Source: Caulobacter segnis ATCC 21756 (GTDB lineage Bacteria; Pseudomonadota; Alphaproteobacteria; Caulobacterales; Caulobacteraceae). From it: 64,000 bases of DNA. Positions 1 through 8,479 of the stretch are shown here, piece after piece; position 1 is the stretch's first letter, and every line of letters starts with the position of its first letter. The stretch covers positions 1,364,001 through 1,428,000 of the forward strand of contig NC_014100.1 in assembly GCF_000092285.1 (NCBI RefSeq). Direction: 5' to 3'. The notes under the pieces were generated by a model. It saw only the letters and a list, made by a program, of their open reading frames with translations. It searched no databases and was not told where the DNA came from. The translations under genes were made by a program, and so were the position numbers.

Positions 1-25
1 CGGCCAGGCAGGCGATCTTGGTCAT
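1..25 (-). CDS. Start of an unidentified gene (5' end only)
   Basis: An ATG on the minus strand at position 25 opens a frame reading MTKIACLA before the window ends. A purine-rich stretch AGGGGAAA lies a few bases upstream and would serve as a ribosome binding site. The eight residues do not identify a family. The spacing from the thioesterase gene at 127 and the shared orientation would fit a downstream neighbour in the same direction. Confidence 0.4.
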
Positions 26-126
26 GGACGTTTCCCCTCGCGCGGCCGCGACTCTGACGGCCGAGGCGGGAGCATGGGGGCAAAATTCCGCCTTCGCCAA
101 GAGGCGCGAACGTCGTTTGTCGCGAT

Positions 127-915
127 CTAGACGAACACCGCAACGTTCTGCCGCGCCAGGATCAAAGGGCGGCCCTTCGCGTCCCACAGATGCATCTCCT
201 GGGTCGAGTAGCCATGGCCGATCGTCTCGGCCCGGCTACGCAACAGGCGCCAGCCGTCGTCGTCCGCCGCCGGGAGGCCCACCACGTCCAGCGACCAGGT
301 CATGGTCGAGATCGGCCCGAACTGGCGGAACAGGGTCATGGCCGGCGGCGGCGGGGCGTCGCCAAGGGCGATCAGGGCCGACAGCGAGGTCGCGGCCGGA
401 TCGCGGTGGCGGATCCACAGCAGATACTCCGGCGGCTCGCCCGTGCCGGGGCGTCCGCCGCCCGCGACGCGGAAGTCGAACTGCCGGATGAAGCTGGGCG
501 CCATGCTGGTGTCGCCCTTGTGGAACGGCTCGCACTGATCGGGCGGCGCCACGACCGGGCAGGGGACGTCCTCGTGGGCCACATGCGACTCGCGGGCCGC
601 GCCGAAGGTCAGGGTGGCGTGGGTGGCGACGCCTTGCTCGCCGACCAGGTCCACGGCGGCGAACAGGGTCGACTTCCCCTGACGCAGCGTCCTGACCGTG
701 ATCGACAGTTCACCCGCCGCCGGGCCAACGAAGGCGAATTGGCCCGACCGCAGCGGCGGGGCTTCCGGAAAGGCCCGCTGGGCCGCCTCGACGCACAGCG
801 CCGCCGAGAGCCCGCCATAGGTGGTGCGGCCCTGTTTCCAGTCGTCGGTGACGTGGGCGGCGAAGCCGGCGTCGGTGGCGACGACGCCGGCAAGGAGTTC
901 GGAGTAGCTTGTCAT
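127..915 (-). CDS. Acyl-CoA thioesterase family protein (double hotdog)
   Basis: A 262-residue protein that starts MTSYSELLAGVV. The length and layout (an N-terminal hotdog with WKQGRTTYGGLSAAL, a second hotdog ending in GHGYSTQEMHLWD and RPLILARQNVAVF) fit the TesB-like thioesterase superfamily, which hydrolyses acyl-CoA to free acid and CoA in the cytoplasm. The GGLSAAL segment and the C-terminal ATSRQNVxVF-like block are typical of the family. The frame stays open upstream to 1080, but the ATG at 915 gives the normal family N-terminus and avoids overlap with the next gene. The natural substrate cannot be told from sequence. Confidence 0.8.
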   Translation of the reverse strand: MTSYSELLAGVVATDAGFAAHVTDDWKQGRTTYGGLSAALCVEAAQRAFPEAPPLRSGQFAFVGPAAGELSITVRTLRQGKSTLFAAVDLVGEQGVATHATLTFGAARESHVAHEDVPCPVVAPPDQCEPFHKGDTSMAPSFIRQFDFRVAGGGRPGTGEPPEYLLWIRHRDPAATSLSALIALGDAPPPPAMTLFRQFGPISTMTWSLDVVGLPAADDDGWRLLRSRAETIGHGYSTQEMHLWDAKGRPLILARQNVAVFV

Positions 916-965
916 CTGGAGAGGTTCGTTTTCTTTCGCTACGGAAGTCAACGCCCCTCCACGCG

Positions 966-3005
966 CTATTTCGCCGCCAGCGCCTCCTGCAGGCCTGGCG
1001 TGAAAGCCGCCCCGGCCTTCACTTGAGCCGTCGAGGGCTTCAAGGCGTCCCCGATCGGTTCGGAGCGCCCGCCAAGGCACCCTTTCAGGAACTGCTCGGT
1101 CACCGCGTTGAAGGCGATGTTGTTTTCAGGCCGGGCGAAGCCGTGGCCTTCGTCCGGGAACAGGACATAGGTGACGGGAATGTTCTTGGCCTGCATGGCG
1201 GCCACGATCTGGTCGGACTCGGCCTGGTTCACGCGCGGGTCGTTGGCCCCTTGGCCGATCAGCAAGGGCTTGGTGATCGCTCCCGCGCGATAGACGGGCG
1301 AGCGATCCTTGAGCAGGGCCACGCCCGCCGGCGTCGTGGGATCGCCCATGCGTTTGTAGAACTGCTGCTTGCCGGCTTCCCAGTAGGGCGGGATCGTCTT
1401 GAGCAGGGTCTCAAGGTTCGAGGGGCCGACGATGTCGACGCCGCAGGCGAAGGCCTCGGGCGTGAAGGTCAGGCCCACCAGGGTGGCGTAGCCGCCGTAG
1501 GAGCCACCCATGATCGCGGTCTGCTTTCGGGTGGTCACGCCGCTGGCGACGGCCCAGTCGACCGCGTCGATCAGGTCGTCATGCATCTTGCCGGCCCACT
1601 GCAGATTGCCGGCGTTGATGAAGTCCTTCCCGAAGCCCGTGGACGCCCGGTAGTTCACCGACAGCACCGCATAGCCTCGGTTGGCGAGCCACTGGTGGTA
1701 GCTGTGGTATCCGTAGGCGTCGCGGCCCCACGGGCCGCCGTGAACGAACAGGACCATGGGCGTGGGCTTGTCCGCCTTGCCGTCGCCATTGGCGTCCGCC
1801 CCTGGCGGCAGGGTCAGGTACGAGACCAGGGTCAGGCCGTCGCGCGCCTTGATTTCGACGGGATGCATCGGCTGGAGCGGCAGGCCTTCCAGTTCGGGGC
1901 GCGAGACGAACAGCTTGGTCAGGGCCTTGGCCTTGCGGTCATAGAGATAGGTCGCCGAAGGCGCGCTGACCGGGTCCACCGCGACGGTCCACAGATCGTC
2001 GGCGTCGGTGCGCGACGTGACGCCGATCTCGCCCTTCAACTCGCGTTGCAGGAAATCGAGATCGGCCTTCACGGCCGGATCGACGGCGGTCCAGGTGTTA
2101 CGAAGATAGTTCACGGCGTAGGCTTGGACCGCGCCCGTCTTGGGATCGGCCAGGATCTGGCCGATGTCGGCCTTGGCGTCCTGCGCCACGATCTTGGTCT
2201 GGTCGCCCTCCTGAGCGACGAGGGCCGCCGTGTTTCGGCCGCGCGAGTCCAGCCAGTACAGCGTCTTGCCGTCGGTGGTGAAGCCCAACGCCGCGGTGGT
2301 CAGGGAGTCGTCCAGGCCGTAGCTGACCACCGGCGTGGCTTCGACCTTGTCGCCGGCCATGCGATAATAGTCCGCCCCGCCATCCGGGCGCGCCTTTTGC
2401 GCCAGGCGCAGGGTCAGGGTCTCGTCGGCGACGAAGCCGGCATAGCCGTCGTTCTTGAACACCAGCTTCAGGTCGCCGCTCTTGAGGTCCAGGCTGTAGA
2501 CGTCGTGCCAGCGGGGATCGCGGTTGTTCAGACCCACCAGGATGCGGTCTTTGACTTCCCGGCTTATGCCCAGGATCTGGGCGCGGGTCTTTTCGAAGGG
2601 GGTGAGGGCGCGCTGAACGCCGGTGGCGACATCGACGCCATACAGCAGGAAATTCTCGTCGCCGCCCTTGTCGTTGATGAACAGGATGGACGACGAGTCC
2701 GGCGACCAGAAGAAGCTGCGGATCGGCCGCGTCTTCTCGCTGGTCAGCGGCTTGGCCTGGCTGGGATCGGACCGGGGCGCCACCCAGATGTTCATCACGC
2801 CGTCTCTCGGCGCGCCCCAGACCAGCCATTTGCCGTCCGGGCTGATCAGGCCGCGACCGCGGCTGGGATTGCCGAACAGTTTCGCCCGTTCGATCAGCGG
2901 CGTCGATGCGACCGCCTGCGCGGCCGTCTGCGAGGCCGTCTGGGCATGGGCGACTGAGGGCAGGATCGCGAGCGCCGCGACGGCGGCGAAGAACATTGTG
3001 CGCAT
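966..3005 (-). CDS. Secreted S9 family prolyl oligopeptidase-like peptidase
   Basis: 679 residues with a clear signal peptide (MRTMFFAAVAALAILPSVAHA). The N-terminal two thirds contain beta-propeller-type repeats (for example SPDGKWLVW and WSPDSSSILF). The C-terminal third is an alpha/beta hydrolase with nucleophile motif GGSYGGY near residue 500, Asp in GANDPRV near 590 and His in EGHGFA near 621. Family S9 enzymes cleave short peptides, often after proline; this one probably acts on imported or periplasmic peptides. A second S9 peptidase of a different subgroup lies just upstream at 3419-5641, so the two may share a nutritional role. The exact specificity is unknown. Confidence 0.9.
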   Translation of the reverse strand: MRTMFFAAVAALAILPSVAHAQTASQTAAQAVASTPLIERAKLFGNPSRGRGLISPDGKWLVWGAPRDGVMNIWVAPRSDPSQAKPLTSEKTRPIRSFFWSPDSSSILFINDKGGDENFLLYGVDVATGVQRALTPFEKTRAQILGISREVKDRILVGLNNRDPRWHDVYSLDLKSGDLKLVFKNDGYAGFVADETLTLRLAQKARPDGGADYYRMAGDKVEATPVVSYGLDDSLTTAALGFTTDGKTLYWLDSRGRNTAALVAQEGDQTKIVAQDAKADIGQILADPKTGAVQAYAVNYLRNTWTAVDPAVKADLDFLQRELKGEIGVTSRTDADDLWTVAVDPVSAPSATYLYDRKAKALTKLFVSRPELEGLPLQPMHPVEIKARDGLTLVSYLTLPPGADANGDGKADKPTPMVLFVHGGPWGRDAYGYHSYHQWLANRGYAVLSVNYRASTGFGKDFINAGNLQWAGKMHDDLIDAVDWAVASGVTTRKQTAIMGGSYGGYATLVGLTFTPEAFACGVDIVGPSNLETLLKTIPPYWEAGKQQFYKRMGDPTTPAGVALLKDRSPVYRAGAITKPLLIGQGANDPRVNQAESDQIVAAMQAKNIPVTYVLFPDEGHGFARPENNIAFNAVTEQFLKGCLGGRSEPIGDALKPSTAQVKAGAAFTPGLQEALAAK

Positions 3006-3088
3006 GAGGTGCTCCCCGGATGGAGCACAACTCTGGGCGCCCGCGCAACAACGCGCAAGTTACGAACGTTTAAGTCGTCAGCGCCTGA

Positions 3089-3286
3089 TCAATGGATCGT
3101 CGGCGACGGCTCGATCCAGGCGCCCAGGCTGCGAGCTTCGGCCTCTTCCTCGACCGCCATCTCCTCGAGAAGCACGGCGGCGAGCAGCCATTCTTCCAGA
3201 TCGTCCTCGGACGCGGTCCCGTTCTCCAGGGCCTCCTTGACGGTCTCGATCAGCCATTCAACGGCGTCAGCGTGGGTCTTGCGCAT
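3089..3286 (-). CDS. Small acidic hypothetical protein
   Basis: 65 residues, MRKTHADAVEWLIETVKE... ending GAWIEPSPTIH. It is strongly acidic and predicted largely helical, with many Glu/Asp and Leu/Ala residues, and has no signal peptide or membrane segment. It sits alone between two S9 peptidase genes in the same direction, with its own spacing on both sides. Base composition and third-position bias are like the neighbours, so it is probably real. I do not recognise a family. Confidence 0.6.
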   Translation of the reverse strand: MRKTHADAVEWLIETVKEALENGTASEDDLEEWLLAAVLLEEMAVEEEAEARSLGAWIEPSPTIH

Positions 3287-3381
3287 GGTCTTGCCTCACA
3301 ACCTGAGGACAAGAGTAATGGTTAAGACAGCCGAACGCCCTGCGACATGGGGTCGTCCCGGCGCCGCACGTCGCCGCAGGT

Positions 3382-3405
3382 CCCGCGCGGCCGAAACCGC
3401 GCGGG
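3382..3405 (-). terminator. GC-rich stem-loop after the DPP IV-like gene
   Basis: A perfect 9-bp stem CCCGCGCGG/CCGCGCGGG with a 6-base loop lies 14 bases past the stop of the 3419-5641 gene. There is no U-run, so it is either a weak terminator or only an mRNA 3'-end stabiliser. Confidence 0.35.
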
Positions 3406-3418
3406 GAGGCGGAAGGGC

Positions 3419-5641
3419 TTACTGGCCGCCCTTCAGCTTGCGATCGAAGAAGTCGAGATGGGTCTTCAGCACGCTGAGGCCCTTGGACTTGCCGCTGCCG
3501 GCGCTGTGCCGCTCACCCGGATACAGCGCCATCTCGAACGGGATCGCCTTCTTCTGCAGCGCCGCCATGACGCGGGTGCTGTTTTCCAGGATCACGTTGT
3601 CGTCGGCCATGCCGTGCAGCAGCAGCAGGCTGCCGGGCTTCAGCTTGTCGAGGCGGGTGTTGATGTCGGCATAGGCGTAGCCGGCCTTGTTCTCGTCCGG
3701 CTTGCCCATGTAGCGCTCGGTATAGGCGGTGTCGTAGAGGCTCCACTCGGTGGGCGGCGCGCCAGCGGCCCCGGCCTTGAACGGCGTGTTCTCAGCCGTC
3801 ATCAGCATCAGGGTCATGAAGCCGCCGTACGACCAGCCCATCACGCCCAGCTTGTCGGGATCGACATAGGGCAGACCGGCCAGGAACTTGGCGCCCTGCA
3901 ACTGGTCCTCGACCTCGACCGTGCCCATGCGGCGATCCAGGGCGCGCATGAACTTGGCCGAGCGATTGCCGCTGCCACGATTGTCCAGCTTGAAGATCAC
4001 ATAGCCGGCTTCGAGATAGGTGCGCTCGGACGGGCTATGCCAGCCCTTCATCACGCGCTGGGCGTGCGGGCCGCCATAGACCGAGACGATCGCCGGATAC
4101 TTCTTGGCCGGGTCGAAGTCGGTCGGCTTGAGGATCTCGTAGTGAAGGGTCTCGCCATCGGGGGCCTTCAGCGTCCCGAACTCCGGAACCGGCAGGGTCG
4201 AGGCGTACGGCCAGTAGGGGTGTCCCTCGGCCAGCTTGTTCTCCTCGATCCAGCGCACGCGCTTGCCGTCGGCCGAATACAGCGCCGTCTGGGGCGGGGT
4301 CTTGGGGTCGTCGTAGGTTCCGGCGAAGGCGCCGCCGTTCGGGGCGACCTTGACCTTCCACCAGCCGCCGGCCGCGGTCAGAGCCTTGGGCTTGCCCGGT
4401 TTGGCGTAACTGACTTCGTACAGTCGACGCTCGATCGGCGTGTCCATCGCGGCGGTGAAAAGCGCCACCTTGCGGGCTTCGTCGACGCCTTCCAGCGCCG
4501 AGACCGGCCAGTCGCCCTTGGTGATCTGAGCGATCAGCTTGCCGTCGGCGGCGTAGCGATAGAGGTGACGGTCGCCGTCCTGCTCCGACGACCACAGGAA
4601 CGAGCCGTCCTTCAGCGGGTGGAAGTCGTCGGCCACCTCGATGTAGTGCGGATCAGTCTGCGTCAGGATCACGCGGCCCTTTGCCGTCGCGGCGTCGAAG
4701 GCGATCAGGTCCAGGGTCTTCTGGTCGCGCGACAAGCGCTGGACATAGACGGTCTTGCCGTCGGCCGACCAGTCGACGCGAGCCAGGTAGATGTCCTTGT
4801 TCGCGCCGAGGTCCAGTTTCCGAACCTCGCCCGAGGTCAGGTCGCGGACGAACAGTTCGACGACGGCGTTCGGGCGGCCGGCGCGCGGATAGCGCTGGTT
4901 GACGATGGTCGCGCCGCTGGGGCCGATATCGGCGCGCGGCACGATGTCGACGCCGCTCTCGTCGACGCGGGTGTAGACGATGCGGGCCTCGTCCGGGCTC
5001 CACCAGTAGCCGGTGAAGCGGTCGAGCTCTTCCTGGGCGATGAACTCTGCGGTCCCGAACGACAGGGCGTCCTTGCCGTCGGTGGTCAGGGCCGTCTCGG
5101 CGCCGCCGGTCGCCGGCTTGATATAGAGGTTCTGGTCGCGGACGTAGGAGACGTAGCCGCCCTTGGGCGAGACCTTGGCGTCCACTTCGTCGCCCGGCGT
5201 CTCGGTCAGGCGCGTGACCTTCCCGTCGGCGACGCTGTCCAGATAGAGATCGCCGTCCAGCGGCACGAGGATGAAGCGACCCTGCTTGTCCCAGCTATAC
5301 TCGACGATGCCGCGGGTGGCGGCGACGCGGGCGCGTTCGCGGCGGGCCTTTTCGGCTTCCGACAGTTCCTTGGTCCCCGAGGACAGGGCCGCCGAGTCGA
5401 TCAGGCGATAGGGCTCGCCGCCCTTCACGTCGGCCGCCCACAGATCCTGCACGTTGGCCGCCTCGGGCTTGCCCTTCAGGTAGGTGACTCGCTTGCCGTC
5501 CGGCGACAGCGCCACGCCCTTGGCCGTCGGACCCGACAGGCCGGGATCGGCGAAGATGCGTTCGGGGGTGAGTTTTTCCGCCATGGCTGGGGAGGAGAGG
5601 GCGAGGACGGCCGCGAGCGCCGAGAGCGAGGGTCTGATCAT
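3419..5641 (-). CDS. Dipeptidyl peptidase IV-like S9 peptidase, secreted
   Basis: 740 residues starting with a signal peptide (MIRPSLSALAAVLALSSPAMA). An N-terminal eight-bladed-propeller-type region of about 470 residues contains an EELDRFTGYWWSPD segment, which matches the DPP IV double-Glu substrate-anchoring helix. The catalytic domain has Ser in GWSYGGF near 601, Asp in GMADDNV near 678 and His in GERHSAG near 709. DPP IV enzymes release Xaa-Pro or Xaa-Ala dipeptides from peptide N-termini. It would act in the periplasm and provide dipeptides for uptake. It lies in tandem with another S9 peptidase, separated by a 65-residue gene. Confidence 0.92.
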   Translation of the reverse strand: MIRPSLSALAAVLALSSPAMAEKLTPERIFADPGLSGPTAKGVALSPDGKRVTYLKGKPEAANVQDLWAADVKGGEPYRLIDSAALSSGTKELSEAEKARRERARVAATRGIVEYSWDKQGRFILVPLDGDLYLDSVADGKVTRLTETPGDEVDAKVSPKGGYVSYVRDQNLYIKPATGGAETALTTDGKDALSFGTAEFIAQEELDRFTGYWWSPDEARIVYTRVDESGVDIVPRADIGPSGATIVNQRYPRAGRPNAVVELFVRDLTSGEVRKLDLGANKDIYLARVDWSADGKTVYVQRLSRDQKTLDLIAFDAATAKGRVILTQTDPHYIEVADDFHPLKDGSFLWSSEQDGDRHLYRYAADGKLIAQITKGDWPVSALEGVDEARKVALFTAAMDTPIERRLYEVSYAKPGKPKALTAAGGWWKVKVAPNGGAFAGTYDDPKTPPQTALYSADGKRVRWIEENKLAEGHPYWPYASTLPVPEFGTLKAPDGETLHYEILKPTDFDPAKKYPAIVSVYGGPHAQRVMKGWHSPSERTYLEAGYVIFKLDNRGSGNRSAKFMRALDRRMGTVEVEDQLQGAKFLAGLPYVDPDKLGVMGWSYGGFMTLMLMTAENTPFKAGAAGAPPTEWSLYDTAYTERYMGKPDENKAGYAYADINTRLDKLKPGSLLLLHGMADDNVILENSTRVMAALQKKAIPFEMALYPGERHSAGSGKSKGLSVLKTHLDFFDRKLKGGQ

Positions 5642-5714
5642 GGCGCGCGACGCTATGCGGGCGCGTGGCGGTTGTCAGTAGTGAAGTTGTTTCAAGCGTG
5701 AAACGGAGGGCGCG

Positions 5715-6617
5715 CTAGCGGCAGAAGTTTTCCAGCGCCTTCAAGTCCACCGGGTTGGGCGGAGCGGGCAGGCCCTTGGCCTTCATCGCCGTTTCCAACG
5801 TCGTGGGTTGGGGCGGCAGGCTCGGATCCATGTCTGTCTGATAGAAAGGATGCTTCTGCGCCGTCTCAAGCGTGGTGAAGCCAAAGCCCTTGTCCTGGTA
5901 GAGCTTGAACAGGCGCGGCGTCATGCGGGCGTCGAAAGCGCCGGCGTGCATCAGCAGGACATAGGGGATGTCCTGGCCGTACAGCGCCTTGGCCATGGCG
6001 CGCGAGCGGTCGGCCACGGCGGCCGCGCCGTCCAGAAAGCGCTGCTCCAACGCGGCGACGGCCGCCGTATCGCCCTTGGCCATGCAGCGCGCGTAGGGCT
6101 CGTTGAAGGCCCAGTCGTCAAAGGTCATCGTCACGCTGGCGATCTTGTAGTGGTTGGCGGCCAGCCACTGGCGCACGGCCAGGCGCTTCTCGGGCGTGTC
6201 GCCTTCCGACAGGAAGGGATAGCGCAGCCAACGCCAGTCCTTGTCGCCCATCAGGTCCTTCAGCATCGGCTCGTTCTGGGCGATCTCGGCCGTGAACTGG
6301 TCGGGCGTCAGGGCGGCGAGGTTCGGGTGCGACCAGGTGTGGTTGCCCAATGGCTGACCGGCCTCGCGCCACATCTTCAGCACGGGCGTTGAGGCGCGCT
6401 CGCGCTCGGTCTGGACGCCGTTGATGAAGCCGAACGCGGGGGCCTTGGCGTCGGCCGAGGCCTTCAGCAGGTCGGCGGCGATCTCAACCCGCGTCACGCC
6501 GGGCGGCAGGGCGCTGTGGGCGGGCAGGTCGTCCCAGGTGACGGCGATCATCGGCTTGGGCGCCGCCTGGGCGGCGGTGGCGGCCAGGGCGACGGCGATC
6601 GAGAGCACGACGCGCAT
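5715..6617 (-). CDS. Polysaccharide deacetylase (CE4/NodB) family protein, secreted
   Basis: 300 residues with an Ala-rich signal peptide (MRVVLSIAVALAATAAQA). NodB-domain landmarks are visible: the first motif VTWDDLP near residue 28 with the metal-binding Asp pair, and NHTWSHPNL near 95 with the two metal His residues. Such enzymes remove N- or O-acetyl groups from polysaccharides such as chitin, peptidoglycan or xylan. The start lies 3 bases past the stop of the SGNH hydrolase gene (upstream on this strand), so the two are almost certainly one operon controlled from the LacI-type sites near 7.9-8.0 kb. Confidence 0.88.
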   Translation of the reverse strand: MRVVLSIAVALAATAAQAAPKPMIAVTWDDLPAHSALPPGVTRVEIAADLLKASADAKAPAFGFINGVQTERERASTPVLKMWREAGQPLGNHTWSHPNLAALTPDQFTAEIAQNEPMLKDLMGDKDWRWLRYPFLSEGDTPEKRLAVRQWLAANHYKIASVTMTFDDWAFNEPYARCMAKGDTAAVAALEQRFLDGAAAVADRSRAMAKALYGQDIPYVLLMHAGAFDARMTPRLFKLYQDKGFGFTTLETAQKHPFYQTDMDPSLPPQPTTLETAMKAKGLPAPPNPVDLKALENFCR

Positions 6618-6620
6618 GGC

Positions 6621-7859
6621 TCAGTTCCCGAACAGGCTGAGCGGAATGGCCTCGGCCATCGCCTTGTAACCCGCCATGTTCGGATGCAGGCCGTCATTGT
6701 CGTAGGCGGCCAGCAGGTGGGTCGGGCGGGCCGGATCGCGCAGGGCCTTGTCCCAGTCGATGACGCCGTCGAAGTTTCCAGGCGCGCGGATGAACGCGTT
6801 GATCGCCTGGCGGTCCGCCTCGCTCTCGGGACCCGGGTGGTAGTAGGCCGAGCCGCTGTAGGGCAGGATCGTCGCGCCGATCACCTTGATCCCCCGAGCC
6901 CGGGCCCGATCGATCATCTGGTGGTAGGCGGCGATCACCTGTTCGACGACGGCCTTGTGAGCCTCCGGCGTCGCGGGGGCGTCGCGGGTCAGCGTGCCCA
7001 GGTCGTTGACGCCTTCCAGAAGGACCAGATGCGTGACGCCCGGCTGGCTGAGCACGTCGCGCTCGAAGCGGGCCAGGGCGTTGGGGCCCAGGCCGTCCAG
7101 CAGCACGCGGTTACCGCCGATGCCCAGGTTCAGGACCGCGAGGTTCTTGCCTTTCAGCCGCTCGATGAGCGCGTCGGTCCAGCGCAGGTTGGTGTTGGGC
7201 TGGACGCCATAGCCGTCGGTGATGCTGTCGCCGAAAGCGACGATCGCGCCGGCCTTCTTCGCCGCCGGGATCACCTCGACGCCCGCGATCTGGAACCAGC
7301 GGTCGGCCGTCTTGGCGCCGGGAAGGTCGGCGTCCGCCACATGGTCGCCCGCCAGCACGTAGGAGGTGGCGCGCGAGCCCGGGTGGCCGGTCTGGACGTC
7401 GGGCGCCTCGACATAGCGCAGGCTGATCGCCAGGCTGGTCAGGGGGGCGACCCGCAAGTCGACGGGGTCTGACCAATAGTCGGCGCCGGCCGGGATGGTG
7501 ACTTCGGCGCGGCCCGAGAAAGTAAGCGCGCGATCGGTCTCCGGCTTGATCTTCGCGCTGTCGAGCGCGGCCGAAATCGCCACGTGCGCGCCCTTGATCG
7601 TCAGGGGGCGTGTCCCGAAGGCGTTGGACAGGCGAACCCGCAGCTTGTCTCCGCCCAGGCTTAGCCGGACGACCTGGCGCAGGGTGGCGTCGCGATAATC
7701 CTCCGGGGCCAGGCTGTTCTTGGCGTCGGGCGCGAGCTGGGCGCTCGCCCAGGCGCCGACCCATCGTTGCTGGGAGTCCGCGGCCTGCGCAACCAGCGGC
7801 AGGGCCATGGCGAAGGACAAGGCCAAGCCGGCCAGCGATCGACGCGTACGCAACATCAT
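6621..7859 (-). CDS. SGNH/GDSL-family lipase or acetylesterase, secreted
   Basis: The protein has about 412 residues and all four SGNH blocks: GDSITDG (nucleophile Ser near residue 210), the Gly block NLGIGGNR, the Asn block EGVNDLG, and the Asp/His block DGLHPNMAGY near 390. A signal peptide follows tandem ATGs at 7859 and 7856, preceded by a GGAGAG ribosome site. An N-terminal beta-rich region of about 190 residues precedes the hydrolase domain, as in carbohydrate-esterase-like SGNH proteins. Together with the CE4 gene immediately downstream, it suggests removal of acetyl groups from a polysaccharide. Substrate is inferred from context only. Confidence 0.88.
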   Translation of the reverse strand: MMLRTRRSLAGLALSFAMALPLVAQAADSQQRWVGAWASAQLAPDAKNSLAPEDYRDATLRQVVRLSLGGDKLRVRLSNAFGTRPLTIKGAHVAISAALDSAKIKPETDRALTFSGRAEVTIPAGADYWSDPVDLRVAPLTSLAISLRYVEAPDVQTGHPGSRATSYVLAGDHVADADLPGAKTADRWFQIAGVEVIPAAKKAGAIVAFGDSITDGYGVQPNTNLRWTDALIERLKGKNLAVLNLGIGGNRVLLDGLGPNALARFERDVLSQPGVTHLVLLEGVNDLGTLTRDAPATPEAHKAVVEQVIAAYHQMIDRARARGIKVIGATILPYSGSAYYHPGPESEADRQAINAFIRAPGNFDGVIDWDKALRDPARPTHLLAAYDNDGLHPNMAGYKAMAEAIPLSLFGN

Positions 7860-7889
7860 CAGCGTTTCTCTCCCACTCCACCTGTGTGG

Positions 7890-7903
7890 CGGTAGCGGTA
7901 ACA
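7890..7903. promoter_or_regulatory. LacI-type operator, proximal copy (imperfect)
   Basis: On the minus strand the sequence reads TGTTACCGCTACCG, about 31 bases before the SGNH hydrolase start. It resembles the central-CG LacI-family operator type TGTTAGCGCTAACA found in perfect form at 7999. A repressor bound here would block transcription or elongation into the esterase/deacetylase operon. Confidence 0.4.
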
Positions 7904-7998
7904 CTGGTATGACCTCTTCAAACCGCCGTAAAGCGGCGGACGAATTTTCTCCTGGGCGCGACGCACCGCCGCATAAGAATCGCTTGCAATCGCACCCG

Positions 7999-8012
7999 TG
8001 TTAGCGCTAACA
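7999..8012. promoter_or_regulatory. LacI-type operator, perfect 14-bp palindrome
   Basis: TGTTAGCGCTAACA is a perfect palindrome with the central CG typical of LacI-family sites; Caulobacter sugar regulators such as XylR use similar sequences. It lies 140 bp upstream of the SGNH hydrolase start and 152 bp upstream of the divergent gene at 8151, so it could act on either promoter. A second weaker site at 7890 favours control of the esterase/deacetylase pair. No LacI-family regulator gene lies in the window. Confidence 0.6.
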
Positions 8013-8102
8013 ACAACCCGTGAGGCGCCGAGCGCCTCTGCCCTTCCTGGGCGTTTCCTCCCTATGAACTTTCAGCCCGGTCGTTTGGCCGGGCTTTTCT
8101 TT
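8000..8102 (+). ncRNA. Candidate small RNA or 5' leader with terminator
   Basis: Three successive hairpins lie in about 100 bases: GAGGCGC/GCGCCTC around 8022-8038, GCCC/GGGC around 8040-8052, and AGCCCGG/CCGGGCT at 8074-8095 followed by TTTCTTTT. A pyrimidine stretch TTTCCTCCCT around 8054-8063, complementary to Shine-Dalgarno sequences, lies unpaired between the second and third. This layout fits a small trans-acting RNA. It could instead be an attenuated leader of the gene at 8151. No promoter could be fixed. Confidence 0.35.
8074..8102 (+). terminator. Rho-independent terminator upstream of the EF-hand gene
   Basis: Stem AGCCCGG/CCGGGCT with an 8-base loop is followed by TTTCTTTT, a standard intrinsic terminator reading rightwards. 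No protein gene precedes it on this strand, so it ends either a small RNA or a leader of the gene starting 49 bases later. Confidence 0.7.
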
Positions 8103-8150
8103 TGCGCCGAGCGGTTCGAAGATGGCGGTCCGAAACGTCGGAGACGCCTC

Positions 8151-8474
8151 ATGCCCGTCGGCAGGTCGCCCAAGAAGACAGAAACCCTCGAGATCCGCCT
8201 GCCGCCGGAAACCAAGGCCGCGTTCATGGCGCGCTGCCAGGGCGCCCAACGCACGGCCAGCGAGGCGCTGCGCGATTTCATCGAGCAGGATCTCCGGACG
8301 CCGCGTCGCCGAAGCCTGGCCTGGCGCATCCTCGCCGCGGCGCTCGCCGGTCTCGCCGTCGGGGCGGTGGCGGCTCCGTCCCTCGCGCGTCCCTCGGGCT
8401 CGGACGCGGCGTTCCAGCGGCTGGACGCCAATCACGACGGCGTCCTCAGCCTGGACGAGTTCAAGGCGCGCTGA
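8151..8474 (+). CDS. Ribbon-helix-helix / transmembrane / EF-hand protein
   Basis: A 107-residue protein with an unusual domain order. Residues about 8-45 (TETLEIRLPPETKAAF... TASEALRDFIEQDL) look like a CopG/Arc-type ribbon-helix-helix DNA-binding fold. Residues about 54-78 form one membrane helix (LAWRILAAALAGLAVGAVAA). Residues about 85-107 hold one canonical EF-hand loop, DANHDGVLSLDE, with acidic or amide ligands at positions 1, 3, 5, 9 and 12. If inserted N-in, the basic N-terminus would be cytoplasmic and the calcium site periplasmic. The ATG at 8151 is chosen because it directly precedes the conserved-looking part. Function is unknown. Confidence 0.7.
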   Translation: MPVGRSPKKTETLEIRLPPETKAAFMARCQGAQRTASEALRDFIEQDLRTPRRRSLAWRILAAALAGLAVGAVAAPSLARPSGSDAAFQRLDANHDGVLSLDEFKAR

Positions 8475-8479
8475 AGCCG

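Noticed and set aside
909..2957. A 682-codon open frame on the plus strand
   Set aside because: It is antisense to the S9 peptidase gene, which has a signal peptide and full catalytic triad.
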